From the NCBI RefSeq assembly GCF_900205965.1, contig NZ_OAOF01000006.1, forward strand, positions 186,001-250,000: a stretch of DNA of 64,000 nucleotides, read 5' to 3'. Made by a program: the position numbers and the translations under genes. The stretch is from Lacrimispora amygdalina (GTDB lineage Bacteria > Bacillota > Clostridia > Lachnospirales > Lachnospiraceae). Below are positions 54,968-63,810 of the stretch, piece by piece (position 1 is the stretch's first letter; each line of letters opens with the position of its first letter). A model generated the notes under the pieces. The model saw nothing but the letters and a program-made list of their open reading frames with translations. It was not told the origin of the DNA and did not search any database.

Positions 54968-56285
54968 AATCCATCAGCTCTTCCAATAATTCCATACATG
55001 TTTCTTTTTCAGCCTGATCCATGCAGCTGCCAAGACTGCCTTTGATATATTCCTTTATTTCATCGATTGAGTTAAAATAAACAGGCAGGTCTGACAGAAC
55101 CTTAGCCATCACTGCACGGACTACCGGTTTTGGAGCATCTGCAAAAAGCTCATCCAGTTCATGAATGTAAGCTTCCGCTTCTTTGTCTAAATAAGACCGG
55201 TCCACAATATCTTCTGTATCACCTGTAAAAGCTGTTACTTCCTTCGGAATCAGAAGTTGTGCAAAACTGCTGCCCGATAGCAGCCTGTCCACATTCATAG
55301 AACGGATATAATCCGGATCATTGACCGGCTGCTGGTCTTCCTTTACAACTTCTACTTTTAAATAACGTTCGTAGTAAGCTTCCTGCCTGCCCTCCATCTG
55401 GGTCAGCTGATCAAGAAATTCCTCTTCTGAAATGGAAAGATCTTCCTGTTCAAATTTAACCAGAATATGATTTATCACAGAACGGTAAAACTCTTCCTCA
55501 CTCACATCTATTACTGCATCCGGCTGGGCAAACAGTAACACAAGCAGATCATTAATCAGATCCTGAATCATCACGTAATAACCGGATTCATCCGTAAGTA
55601 CCCGGCTTGCATAGGACAATTTGGCAGCAGCTTCATTATAGCTGTCAAACGTCATATTCCGGTAATCACTGTGCTTAAACTGCTGTAGAATTTCATAGAT
55701 ATCCTTGTGACCGTTTTCCATACCCTCGGGAAGACAAACCATGGACTCCGTCCTAAGCGTATACATCATATCCCGAAGATTTTCTCTTGGAGAACCAATA
55801 TAGATTGAAAGCCCCTCCATAAGAAGACTGTAAAACTTCTGTTTTGTCAGTCTTACCGGAAGCTGTCCGATAATCTGTTTGATCCGGCCGTTCATAACAG
55901 CCGAATCACCAGCACCTGTAATAAATTCCAACAGCCTTTTTAAAAATTCGTCTTCCGTTGTACCTGGCACACCGGCAGGTACAAACTTACGCTCCATGCG
56001 GTTTAGAATATACTCGTAAATCTGAAAGCAGTCTGCATAGGAGGTCAGCACCTCCACTTCCTGAGTCATATCATTTCTCAGTTCCAGCAGATCAGCTTTG
56101 ATTTCATTACCGGAAAAATATTCTCCCATAAGGTTGTTAAACCGTCTCACACAGGCAGTAATTTTCTGGGATTTGGGTGTTTCTTCTGCAACAGTCTCCA
56201 ACAATGTATAGTAATTTAGTACAAGCCTTACATAAGAATACTGATAAGCAGCAGTCATCTGCTTTTTTATTAAACGGGTTTCCAC
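54948..56285 (-). CDS. Uncharacterised 445-residue protein
   Basis: Soluble, strongly acidic and helical. It has long stretches with repeated Leu/Tyr (YQYSYVRLVLNYYTLLETV; FKHSDYRNMTFDSYNEAAAKLSYASRVLTDE; YEDLINDLLVLLFAQ-like) and no membrane segment or catalytic motif. I do not recognise a family. It lies between cinA and the gerW cluster, on the same strand and overlapping its downstream neighbour. GAGAGGAG lies before the start. Its role is unknown. Confidence 0.65.
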   Translation of the reverse strand: METRLIKKQMTAAYQYSYVRLVLNYYTLLETVAEETPKSQKITACVRRFNNLMGEYFSGNEIKADLLELRNDMTQEVEVLTSYADCFQIYEYILNRMERKFVPAGVPGTTEDEFLKRLLEFITGAGDSAVMNGRIKQIIGQLPVRLTKQKFYSLLMEGLSIYIGSPRENLRDMMYTLRTESMVCLPEGMENGHKDIYEILQQFKHSDYRNMTFDSYNEAAAKLSYASRVLTDESGYYVMIQDLINDLLVLLFAQPDAVIDVSEEEFYRSVINHILVKFEQEDLSISEEEFLDQLTQMEGRQEAYYERYLKVEVVKEDQQPVNDPDYIRSMNVDRLLSGSSFAQLLIPKEVTAFTGDTEDIVDRSYLDKEAEAYIHELDELFADAPKPVVRAVMAKVLSDLPVYFNSIDEIKEYIKGSLGSCMDQAEKETCMELLEELMDYENKLV

Positions 56286-56308
56286 GTATCGTCTCCTCTC
56301 GGGATCTT

Positions 56309-57553
56309 TTAATGATAATTGGATAAAATGGACCGTCTTAAGAAGTCCAGAGCCTTCACTACTGTCTGTTCCCTGATCTTCTCACGGTTTCCTTTGAAAT
56401 GGTATTCCTCCACTTTTACTTTATCCTTCATATAACAGGCAATATACACAAGGCCAACCGGCTTTTCACCTTCTGCATCCGGTCCGGCAATTCCTGTTAC
56501 AGCAACGCATGCATCAGCATCTGTAGCAAATACAACTCCGGTCGCCATCTCCTTGGCTGTCTGTTCGCTGACTGCCCCGTATTTTTTCAAAGTGCTCTTG
56601 CTTACGTCAAGATATTTTCTTTTCGCTTTGTTGGAATATGTGATAAAGCCTTCCCTAAAGACCTCAGATGCTCCCGGTACATTAACCAGTCTGCCGGCAA
56701 TCAGACCTCCGGTACAGGACTCCGCAGTTGTGACTGTCAGCTCGTATTTCTTTAAAAGCTTTATTACTGCCATCTCAAGAGTTTCTTCTTCTTTGGTTGT
56801 ATAGATATCTGTGTCAAACCGCTTTTTAATCTCTTTTACAACTGGTTTTAAAAGATTCTTTGCATCCTCTTCGCTGTCTGCCTTCGCTGTCACTCTTAAA
56901 TGGACTTCCCCTGTTTTGGCGTAGGTGGCAATGGTAGGATTGGTCTGGGTGTTGATTAAATCGATAAGTTTATCTTCTACCTGACTTTCCCCGTGACCGC
57001 ATATTTTAATCATCTGGGAGCGTATGACCTGCGGCTGGAGTTTCTTTAAATAGGGAGTAACCTGTTCTATAAACAGAGGTTTTAATTCATTGGGCGGACC
57101 TGGAAGCAGAATTGCTGTCTTGCCGTTTTTCTCCATAATCAGACCCGGAGCCGTACCATTGCTGTTGTCAAGAACCGTGGCTCCCTGGGGAACCATAGCC
57201 TGTTTCCAGTTATTATCCGGTATTTCTTTATAAATGCTGTTTTTAAAATATTTCGAAATCCGCTCCCTGGTATTCTCATCCTCTACCAGTTCAAAGCCCA
57301 TCACTTCTGAACAGACTTCCTTTGTCAGATCATCTTCCGTTGGACCGAGTCCTCCGGTAAGTATAACCACATCAGAGCGGCCAAGTGCTGTCTCAAAAGC
57401 CGACGCAAGGCGGTCCCTGTTATCTCCTACAGTTACCTGATAATACATGGAAAGCCCTAAAAGAGCACATTTTTCTGCGAGATACTGGGTGTTGGTATTC
57501 ACAATATTACCCAGAAGAATCTCGGTTCCAACCGAAATCAGTTCTACAACCAT
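56309..57553 (-). CDS. cinA: CinA-family nicotinamide-nucleotide amidohydrolase / competence-damage protein
   Basis: 414 residues with both domains: an N-terminal COG1058/MoCF-like domain (VELISVGTEILLGNIVNTNTQYLAEKCA; ILTGGLGPTEDDLTKEV; ILLPGPPNEL) and a C-terminal PncC-type amidohydrolase (VTTAESCTGGLIAGRLVNVPGAS; VTGIAGPDAEGEKPVGLVYI). It recycles pyridine nucleotides. In Firmicutes cinA often follows pgsA, as here (2 bases apart). Confidence 0.95.
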   Translation of the reverse strand: MVVELISVGTEILLGNIVNTNTQYLAEKCALLGLSMYYQVTVGDNRDRLASAFETALGRSDVVILTGGLGPTEDDLTKEVCSEVMGFELVEDENTRERISKYFKNSIYKEIPDNNWKQAMVPQGATVLDNSNGTAPGLIMEKNGKTAILLPGPPNELKPLFIEQVTPYLKKLQPQVIRSQMIKICGHGESQVEDKLIDLINTQTNPTIATYAKTGEVHLRVTAKADSEEDAKNLLKPVVKEIKKRFDTDIYTTKEEETLEMAVIKLLKKYELTVTTAESCTGGLIAGRLVNVPGASEVFREGFITYSNKAKRKYLDVSKSTLKKYGAVSEQTAKEMATGVVFATDADACVAVTGIAGPDAEGEKPVGLVYIACYMKDKVKVEEYHFKGNREKIREQTVVKALDFLRRSILSNYH

Positions 57554-57555
57554 GA

Positions 57556-58098
57556 TTACATACTCCCTTCCATAAGAACGCGATAATTTTTTGCTATATA
57601 ATCAACAAGAGAAACCACAGTGAGGATTGCCGCAATCCAGATAAAAGCATTGGTTACAATGGTCAATACAGGGATGTTTAAAATCAGAAGTACAGACATA
57701 ACCATCTGGGAAGCGGTTTTAAATTTGCCCCAATAGCTTGCTGCTATGACCACACCATTGTCAGATGCAACCAGGCGGAAGCCGCTGATAATAAATTCAC
57801 GGCTGATAATCACTATAACAATCCATGCAGGCAGCTGACCCAGTTCAGTAAAACAGATCAGACCGGCGCATACCAGAAGTTTATCAGCAAGTGGATCCAT
57901 AAATTTTCCAAAGTTCGTAACCAGACCATACTTTCTCGCAATCTTCCCATCCAGAAGGTCTGTAAAGCTGGCAACAATGAATACAGCTGCAGCGATATAA
58001 CGGTAGGTCACATTGGTACCTCCGTCAAGCAATAAAAAAAGAACAAAAAACGGAATCATGATAACCCTTAAAACAGTCAGTTTATTCGGTAAATTCAT
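57556..58098 (-). CDS. pgsA: CDP-diacylglycerol-glycerol-3-phosphate 3-phosphatidyltransferase
   Basis: Committed step of phosphatidylglycerol synthesis. 180 residues, with about five membrane helices. The CDP-alcohol phosphotransferase motif is DLLDGKIARKYGLVTNFGKFMDPLADK, including all the conserved Asp and Arg. NLPNKLTVLRVIMIPFFV is the typical start. Overlaps rimO by 17 bases. Confidence 0.96.
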   Translation of the reverse strand: MNLPNKLTVLRVIMIPFFVLFLLLDGGTNVTYRYIAAAVFIVASFTDLLDGKIARKYGLVTNFGKFMDPLADKLLVCAGLICFTELGQLPAWIVIVIISREFIISGFRLVASDNGVVIAASYWGKFKTASQMVMSVLLILNIPVLTIVTNAFIWIAAILTVVSLVDYIAKNYRVLMEGSM

Positions 58099-59422
58099 CT
58101 TCCAACTCTCCTATTAAATCATACTCCATCGCTCCGGTTACACGGATTTTAGCAAAATCACCAGACATTAGTTCCTCACCCGTCTGGACAAAAATCATTC
58201 CATCCACTCCCGGACCATCCATATAGGTTCTGGCTACATAAGCATTCTCATCAGCCACTTTTCCTTCTATTATAACTTCCAGTGTTTTTCCAACCATGGA
58301 CTGGGAATGATCAATGGAAATCTCCTGCTGGAGTTCCATAATCGCATCCCTTCGTTCCTCTTTTAATTCCTGAGGTACCTGATCCGGAAATTCTGCTGCC
58401 GGTGTGTCTTCTTCCGCAGAATAAGCAAAAACCCCCAGACGTTCAAACTCCATCTCATCCACGAATTCCATCAGTTCTTCATGGTCTTCTTCCGTCTCTC
58501 CGGGGAACCCGGAAATAAGCGTGGTTCTCAGTGCAATATCCGGAATCTCCCTTCGCAGCTTATTAACAATTTCTTTCAGCTGCTCTTTGGACGTCCTTCT
58601 TCCCATGCGCTTTAAAATATGATCGCTTGCATGCTGAATCGGCATATCCAGATAGCGGCAGATTTTTTCCTCTTCCCTTATTACTTCAATCAGCTCATCG
58701 GTAATCTCCTCAGGATAGCAGTACTGTATGCGGATCCACTGAATACCGGAAACCCTGCAAAGCTTTTTCAATAATTCAGGCAGTGACTTTTTGCCATAGA
58801 GATCAACGCCGTATAGTGTCGTCTCCTGAGCTACTAAGATCAGCTCTTTCACTCCTTTTTCGGCCAGCTTTTCAGCTTCCTTTATAAGATTTTCCATGGG
58901 TACACTGCGGTAATTCCCTCTTAGCGTGGGAATGATGCAGTACGTACAATGCTTGTCACATCCTTCTGCAATCTTTAAAAATGCATAATGACCGCCAGTG
59001 GTAAGAATTCTATCCGTTTCTGTCTGGGGAAGTATGTCCAGTTCATGAAAACAGGTCACCGGTTCTTTACCCCCCAGTGCAGCCTTTAAAACATTGGATA
59101 TCTCATCATAGGTTGAGGTACCCAGAATTCCATCTACCTCAGGTATCTCATCAATAATTTCCTGCTTATAGCGCTGTGCGAGACATCCGGTTACAATTAA
59201 AGCCTTACAGTTTGCATCTGTCTTTCTCTGAGCCATCTCCAAAATGGTGTTTACACTTTCTTCTTTGGCATCGCCAATAAAGCAGCAGGTATTGATGACA
59301 ATGACGTCTGCTTCGTATTCGTCATCTGTAAACGTATACCCGTCTCTATTTAAAAGGCCTAACATCATCTCAGTATCTACCAGATTCTTATCACAGCCCA
59401 GTGAAATGCATAATAACTTCAT
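58082..59422 (-). CDS. rimO: Ribosomal protein S12 methylthiotransferase
   Basis: Radical SAM enzyme that methylthiolates an Asp of ribosomal protein S12. About 446 residues from 59422 (AGGAG 7 bases upstream). The N-terminal MTTase domain has LGCDKNLVDTEMMLG, NTCCFIGDAKEES and the TGCLAQRY Cys; the radical SAM cluster is EGCDKHCTYCIIP; the C-terminus is a TRAM domain. Confidence 0.96.
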   Translation of the reverse strand: MKLLCISLGCDKNLVDTEMMLGLLNRDGYTFTDDEYEADVIVINTCCFIGDAKEESVNTILEMAQRKTDANCKALIVTGCLAQRYKQEIIDEIPEVDGILGTSTYDEISNVLKAALGGKEPVTCFHELDILPQTETDRILTTGGHYAFLKIAEGCDKHCTYCIIPTLRGNYRSVPMENLIKEAEKLAEKGVKELILVAQETTLYGVDLYGKKSLPELLKKLCRVSGIQWIRIQYCYPEEITDELIEVIREEEKICRYLDMPIQHASDHILKRMGRRTSKEQLKEIVNKLRREIPDIALRTTLISGFPGETEEDHEELMEFVDEMEFERLGVFAYSAEEDTPAAEFPDQVPQELKEERRDAIMELQQEISIDHSQSMVGKTLEVIIEGKVADENAYVARTYMDGPGVDGMIFVQTGEELMSGDFAKIRVTGAMEYDLIGELEDEFTE

Positions 59423-59490
59423 GTTTAAACTCCTGTCATTGGTTTTCCTGAAAGAAAAGGCCATCTACCAAAACGGAGACGGCCCTCTTC

Positions 59491-59745
59491 CTAATTATCG
59501 TCTTCTTCTGTTGCGTCCGCTTCGCTTAAAATCTTCACTTTGCCCTCATATAACTCTTCTACGGCAACTGATAGCGGCTTCTTGCCGGCTCCCGGAACCT
59601 CAGTGTCAGCACCTCCGATGATCTGCCTAGCTCTCTTTGCTGCGGCAATCACGATGGAATAACGGCTCTGTACAACCGGAGCATCTCCCGGCTCAACCTC
59701 ACTGTTTACTACATTAATCAAATCAGAATAAGATGGATGTAACAT
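59491..59745 (-). CDS. rpoZ: DNA-directed RNA polymerase subunit omega
   Basis: 84 residues. MLHPSYSDLINVVNS and the conserved SRYSIVIAAAKRARQII block identify omega, with the Firmicute-type KKPLSVAVEELYEGKVKI follow-on. It lies 26 bases after gmk, the usual neighbour. Confidence 0.95.
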   Translation of the reverse strand: MLHPSYSDLINVVNSEVEPGDAPVVQSRYSIVIAAAKRARQIIGGADTEVPGAGKKPLSVAVEELYEGKVKILSEADATEEDDN

Positions 59746-59771
59746 CTTCCATTCCCCTTTCTCAACCGAAT

Positions 59772-60392
59772 CTATATATTTTTTAATTCTTCCCGGATCT
59801 GGGATAAAAATGCCATATTATTGGAAGCACGCTTATGCTGTACCTGAATCATAAGATGCATCTCTTCCACACATCTGTCGATCTCATCGTTAATCAGAAT
59901 ATAATCATAAGCTTCCATGCCCTCTGCTTCTTCTGAAGCTCTGCGCAGCCTGGCGTTAATTACCTCCATGCTTTCTGTACCTCTGCCGATCAAACGGCGT
60001 TTCAGCTCTTGTGCATTGGGCGGCATAACAAACAGCAGAATCGCTTCCGGAAACCGCTCCTTAACTTTCAGCGCTCCCTGAATTTCTATTTCAAGAATAA
60101 CATCTTTCCCCTTTTTCATCTGGTTTAAAACATATTCCTTGGGAGTTCCATAAGAATGATTGACATATTGTGCGTACTCAATCAATGCATCCTTTTCTAT
60201 CATATCCTTAAAATGTTCTTCAGTAACAAAAAAATATTCTTTTCCATCCACTTCGCCCGTTCTGGGTGCTCTGGTAGTGGCGGAAATAGATAATGCATAA
60301 TTCTCATACCGGTTCAGAAGCGCTTTCATAAGTGTGCCCTTTCCGGCACCGGAAAAACCGGATACAACTACCAGCATACCATTCTCGTTCAT
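59772..60392 (-). CDS. gmk: Guanylate kinase
   Basis: Phosphorylates GMP and dGMP. 206 residues. The P-loop is VVSGFSGAGKGTLM, followed by SISATTRAPRTGEVDGKEYFFV and VILEIEIQGALKVKE. It follows the YicC gene after only 12 bases; the remA gene that often sits between them in Firmicutes is not present. Confidence 0.97.
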   Translation of the reverse strand: MNENGMLVVVSGFSGAGKGTLMKALLNRYENYALSISATTRAPRTGEVDGKEYFFVTEEHFKDMIEKDALIEYAQYVNHSYGTPKEYVLNQMKKGKDVILEIEIQGALKVKERFPEAILLFVMPPNAQELKRRLIGRGTESMEVINARLRRASEEAEGMEAYDYILINDEIDRCVEEMHLMIQVQHKRASNNMAFLSQIREELKNI

Positions 60393-60404
60393 CCTGCGAT
60401 TCTC

Positions 60405-61283
60405 CTACTCAATATTCTGTATCTGTTCCCGTACTTTCTCTATCTCAGTCTTTAATACAATAGCCCTGTCTGAAACTTCCAGATCACTGGCCTTGGAAAG
60501 AATGGTATTGGCTTCCCGGTTCATCTCCTGTGCGATGAAATCAAGTTTCCTTCCCACAATTCCTCCTGCCTCCAGTTCCGAGCGTGTATGTTCAATGTGA
60601 CTTCTCAGCCGGACAGTTTCCTCATCAACACAGATCTTATCTGCAAAAATCGTCACCTCTGCGGCAATTCTGCTATCATCAATAGCAGCTCCAGCCAAAA
60701 GCTCTTTTACCTTATCTTCCAGTTTTGCCCGATATTCAGCCAGAATCTTTGGAGCTCTTTCTTCAACAAAATCGAGAATATCGTTCATCTGGCTGAGCTT
60801 GCCTAAAAGGTCCGCCTTTAAATTTTCGCCTTCGGTTAATCTTGTTTCCACAAAACGCTTTGCAGCTTCCTCTACTGTTTGCGACAGAAGCTTCCACATC
60901 TGATCTTCATCTTCCGGTACTTCTTCCATAATAAGGACTTCCGGACATCTGGCGAGTGCAGAAACCTTGATATCATTCTGAATTCCAAACTGCTCTTCCA
61001 TTTTCGTAAAATAGCCCATGTATTCAGCAGCCAGCGCACTGTTATACTTGAGACACAACTTGTTCTCCGTATAATCTTCATAACTGATAAAAACGTCTAC
61101 TTTTCCGCGCTGAATATAATTCTTCAACAAATTCCTGATCCCTGCTTCAAAAAAATTAAACTTTTTCGGCATCTTTATGCTTAAATCTAAATATCTGTGA
61201 TTTACAGCCTTCATCTCGACGGAAATTTTATATTCATCCGTGACGGTTTCGTACCTGCCGAAACCTGTCATGCTCTTAATCAT
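60405..61283 (-). CDS. YicC-family endoribonuclease-like protein
   Basis: About 292 residues from 61283 (GAGAGG 8 bases upstream). SMTGFGRYE at the N-terminus, VEMKAVNHRYLDLSIKMPK and the C-terminal RLRSHIEHTRSELEAGGIVGRKLDFIAQEMNREANTILSKASD are hallmarks of the family, whose E. coli member acts as an RNase. First gene of the minus run into gmk, with its own promoter. Confidence 0.94.
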   Translation of the reverse strand: MIKSMTGFGRYETVTDEYKISVEMKAVNHRYLDLSIKMPKKFNFFEAGIRNLLKNYIQRGKVDVFISYEDYTENKLCLKYNSALAAEYMGYFTKMEEQFGIQNDIKVSALARCPEVLIMEEVPEDEDQMWKLLSQTVEEAAKRFVETRLTEGENLKADLLGKLSQMNDILDFVEERAPKILAEYRAKLEDKVKELLAGAAIDDSRIAAEVTIFADKICVDEETVRLRSHIEHTRSELEAGGIVGRKLDFIAQEMNREANTILSKASDLEVSDRAIVLKTEIEKVREQIQNIE

Positions 61284-61317
61284 TACAAATGCCTCTCTTT
61301 CGCCATAGATATAAACC

Positions 61318-61346
61318 ATTATAAGTCATAATAAAAAACAAGTCAA
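61318..61346 (-). promoter_or_regulatory. Promoter of yicC-gmk-rpoZ
   Basis: Minus strand: TTGACT (61341-61346), 17-base spacer, TATAAT (61318-61323), close to consensus sigma-A. Confidence 0.8.
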
Positions 61347-61358
61347 ATGGTTTTAAAT

Positions 61359-61387
61359 TTTACAGAACCATGTTTCTGTGATATACT
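61359..61387 (+). promoter_or_regulatory. Promoter of rqcH
   Basis: TTTACA (61359-61364), 17-base spacer, TATACT (61382-61387), 36 bases before the start. Divergent from the yicC promoter with only 12 bases between the two -35 boxes. Confidence 0.7.
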
Positions 61388-61423
61388 ATCTCCATCTATA
61401 AACCTTACCGGAGGACACAAACA

Positions 61424-63166
61424 ATGGCATTTGATGGAATTGTTATGGCAAATCTCACGGCAGAAATGAAAGACCGGCTGGAAGGCGGAAAGATCTCCAA
61501 AATCGCTCAGCCGGAAAAAGATGAACTGCTGTTTACTGTTAAAAATCAAAAAAATACATGGAAGCTTTTAATTTCCGCCAGTGCCAGCTTACCACTGGTA
61601 TATTTCACGGAAAACAACAAGCAGAGTCCCTTAACCGCACCTAATTTCTGCATGCTTTTAAGAAAACATATTGGAAACGGGCGGATCGTAAAAGTCAGCC
61701 AGCCAGGTCTGGAACGAATTCTCTGCATGGAAATTGAGCATTTGGATGAATTAGGGGACAGGCGGACCAAAAAGCTCATAATTGAAATCATGGGCAAGCA
61801 CAGTAATATCATCTTTTGCAATGAAGATGATATGATTCTGGACAGCATTAAGCACATCTCTGCCCAGGTCAGTTCTGTGCGCGAGGTTCTGCCCGGCAGA
61901 AAATATTTTATTCCACAAACTATGGAGAAGAAGGATCCGCTGACGGTTACAGAAGAAGAATTCATTGCTTCTGTAGGACATGCGGCCGCACCGGTTCAAA
62001 AGAGTCTTTATTTAAATCTTACAGGGCTGAGTCCTGTAATCGGCCATGAGCTGTGCCATCTCGCTTCTATTGATGGTGATCACTCTGCCAATGAACTTTC
62101 TGAAACGGAACTTTTGCATTTATACCGCATGTTCTCTTTTATGATTGAAGATATCAAAAAGGGTTTATTTAACCCCAATATTATCTACAGAAATGAAGAG
62201 CCGGTTGAATTCGCAGCTGTCCCCTTAACCTGTTATGAAGGCAGTGATTATGAAGCAAAGTCATTTGAATCTATCAGCACACTGTTAGAAACCTACTATG
62301 CTGCCAAAAATATGGTAACCAGAATCCGTCAGAAATCTGTTGATTTAAGGAAGATTGTACAGACAGCTTTAGAACGTAATTATAAAAAATACGATCTGCA
62401 GGAAAAACAGTTAAAAGACACGGAAAAAAAGGATAAATACAAAGTATATGGAGAACTTTTAAATACCTACGGTTATGAACTGACAGGTGGTGAGAAACAG
62501 CTTACCTGTTTCAATTATTACACCAACGAGGACATCACCATTCCACTGGACAGCCAGCTTTCCGCCAAAGAAAATTCCAAGAAATATTTTGATAAATACA
62601 ATAAGATGAAACGTACCTTTGAAGCTGTTACCGGACAAATCAGTGAGACCAGGCAGGAAATCGACCACTTAGAGTCCATCAGTGCAGCACTGGATATCGC
62701 TTTGTTAGAAGAAGATCTTGTTCAGATTAAGGAAGAACTGATGGAGTACGGCTATGTCAAGCACCGCAGGACCGGAGACAAGAAACCAAAAGTCACCAGT
62801 AAGCCTTTCCATTATGTTTCATCCGATGGTTTTCATATGTATGTAGGGAAAAATAACTATCAAAACGAAGAACTGACCTTTAAAGTCGCAAACGGCAATG
62901 ACTGGTGGTTTCATGCAAAAGGAATTCCAGGTTCCCATGTAATCGTGAAATCCGAAGGAAAAGAACTTCCTGACCGTACGTTTGAAGAAGCCGGGGCGCT
63001 GGCTGCCTACTATTCCAAAGGCCGGCAAAATGATAAAGTTGAAGTAGATTATATACAGAAAAAACAGATCAAAAAAGTGGCAGGTGCAGCTCCTGGATTT
63101 GTTATTTATCATACAAATTATTCTATGGTTGCAGAACCAAAAATTCCAGAAAATGAACTGAAATGA
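61424..63166 (+). CDS. rqcH: RqcH/NEMF-type ribosome quality control factor (NFACT)
   Basis: 580 residues. Binds stalled large subunits and adds Ala tails to the nascent chain. The N-terminal NFACT-N domain (MANLTAEMKDRLEGGKISKIAQPEKDEL) is followed by coiled coil (about residues 300-460), then NFACT-R with DGFHMYVGKNNYQNEELTFKVA and NDWWFHAKGIPGSHVIVKSEG. Formerly called fibronectin-binding protein A. CCGGAGG precedes the ATG. Confidence 0.95.
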   Translation: MAFDGIVMANLTAEMKDRLEGGKISKIAQPEKDELLFTVKNQKNTWKLLISASASLPLVYFTENNKQSPLTAPNFCMLLRKHIGNGRIVKVSQPGLERILCMEIEHLDELGDRRTKKLIIEIMGKHSNIIFCNEDDMILDSIKHISAQVSSVREVLPGRKYFIPQTMEKKDPLTVTEEEFIASVGHAAAPVQKSLYLNLTGLSPVIGHELCHLASIDGDHSANELSETELLHLYRMFSFMIEDIKKGLFNPNIIYRNEEPVEFAAVPLTCYEGSDYEAKSFESISTLLETYYAAKNMVTRIRQKSVDLRKIVQTALERNYKKYDLQEKQLKDTEKKDKYKVYGELLNTYGYELTGGEKQLTCFNYYTNEDITIPLDSQLSAKENSKKYFDKYNKMKRTFEAVTGQISETRQEIDHLESISAALDIALLEEDLVQIKEELMEYGYVKHRRTGDKKPKVTSKPFHYVSSDGFHMYVGKNNYQNEELTFKVANGNDWWFHAKGIPGSHVIVKSEGKELPDRTFEEAGALAAYYSKGRQNDKVEVDYIQKKQIKKVAGAAPGFVIYHTNYSMVAEPKIPENELK

Positions 63167-63168
63167 TT

Positions 63169-63188
63169 GCGGGCTCATAAGAGTCCGC
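63169..63188 (+). terminator. Terminator of rqcH
   Basis: GCGGGCTC, 4-base loop, GAGTCCGC (one wobble position), followed by TTTTTC, 2 bases after the rqcH stop. Confidence 0.8.
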
Positions 63189-63197
63189 TTTTTCATA

Positions 63198-63253
63198 AAA
63201 ATAGGAGTGTCAAAACAGATCTATCAATCTATTTATAACACTCCACCTATTTT
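63198..63253 (-). terminator. Possible terminator of the small ORF
   Basis: AAAATAGG and AGTGT on one side pair with ACACT and CCTATTTT on the other with a 3-base bulge. On the minus strand the stem is followed by a T-rich run. It lies just after the stop of the 55-residue ORF. Confidence 0.45.
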
Positions 63254-63257
63254 CTAT

Positions 63258-63425
63258 TTAAAGTTCTATCATTTCTATAATATTCTTTCTTTCCGGAATT
63301 GTGGTTATTACCTCGATACAGTATTCCTCTGGAATAATCTTGCACATATTTTGCTCTGGAAAAATATCCAATTTCTTAATATTGTTTTCCTTCTTTAATA
63401 TTTTAACAAATAAGTTTTCTCTCAT
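63258..63425 (-). CDS. Small unknown ORF, 55 residues
   Basis: MRENLFVKILKKENNIKKLD at the start, then a soluble, charged C-terminal part (FPEQNMCKIIPEEYCIEVIT...ERKNIIEMIEL). AGGAGAAAGG precedes the ATG at 63425; the longer frame to 63443 reads through that site. No recognised family. It lies downstream of the Agr-type cassette on the same strand, separated by a hairpin, so it may or may not be connected with it. Confidence 0.45.
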   Translation of the reverse strand: MRENLFVKILKKENNIKKLDIFPEQNMCKIIPEEYCIEVITTIPERKNIIEMIEL

Positions 63426-63507
63426 AGACCTTTCTCCTAACATTTCATCTGTTTACGTAGGAAAAAAAACTACATGCATACCTAAAAAACTATTCTAATA
63501 TACATAA

Positions 63508-63544
63508 ATCTGCTGTCTTTTAAACTATGCCAAAGACAGCAGAT
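63508..63544. terminator. Hairpin downstream of the agr-type cassette
   Basis: A perfect 13-bp stem (ATCTGCTGTCTTT and complement, 11-base loop). On the plus strand it is followed after a few bases by CTTTTTT; on the minus strand by an AT-rich stretch. The 243-base gap between agrD and the small ORF holds nothing else I can support. Confidence 0.6.
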
Positions 63545-63669
63545 ACTCCCCTTTTTTGTGCAAGGAAACTAATGTTTACTTACACTATATGCTTTTTCAT
63601 TAAACAACATTTTTAACTCTTGTTGCATTACTCATACCGGAATCTCTGATGATGTCTTTTTTTCTTAAT

Positions 63670-63810
63670 CTACTTTGCATTGCGCATTTTTAACACTTCT
63701 TCTGGGATTTTTCTTTCATAAACTCCAGCCGGAATGCTTCTCCCTACAGAATTAAGAGATACTTTCACTAATGCTTTCTGCAATTCTTTTACTACTTCTT
63801 TCTTCATCAT
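63670..63810 (-). CDS. agrD: AgrD-like cyclic peptide precursor, Ser-type
   Basis: 46-residue peptide beginning MMKKEVVKELQKALVKVSL, an amphipathic N-terminal helix as in AgrD. A core then contains NSVGRSIPAGVY, followed by the charged recognition tail ERKIPEEVLKMRNAK, which parallels the KIPENL tail of staphylococcal AgrD. The position usually held by the ring-forming Cys has Ser, so a lactone ring is expected. AAGGAG lies 7 bases upstream. Its 5' end overlaps the 3' end of agrB in another frame. Exact cleavage points cannot be read from sequence. Confidence 0.72.
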   Translation of the reverse strand: MMKKEVVKELQKALVKVSLNSVGRSIPAGVYERKIPEEVLKMRNAK

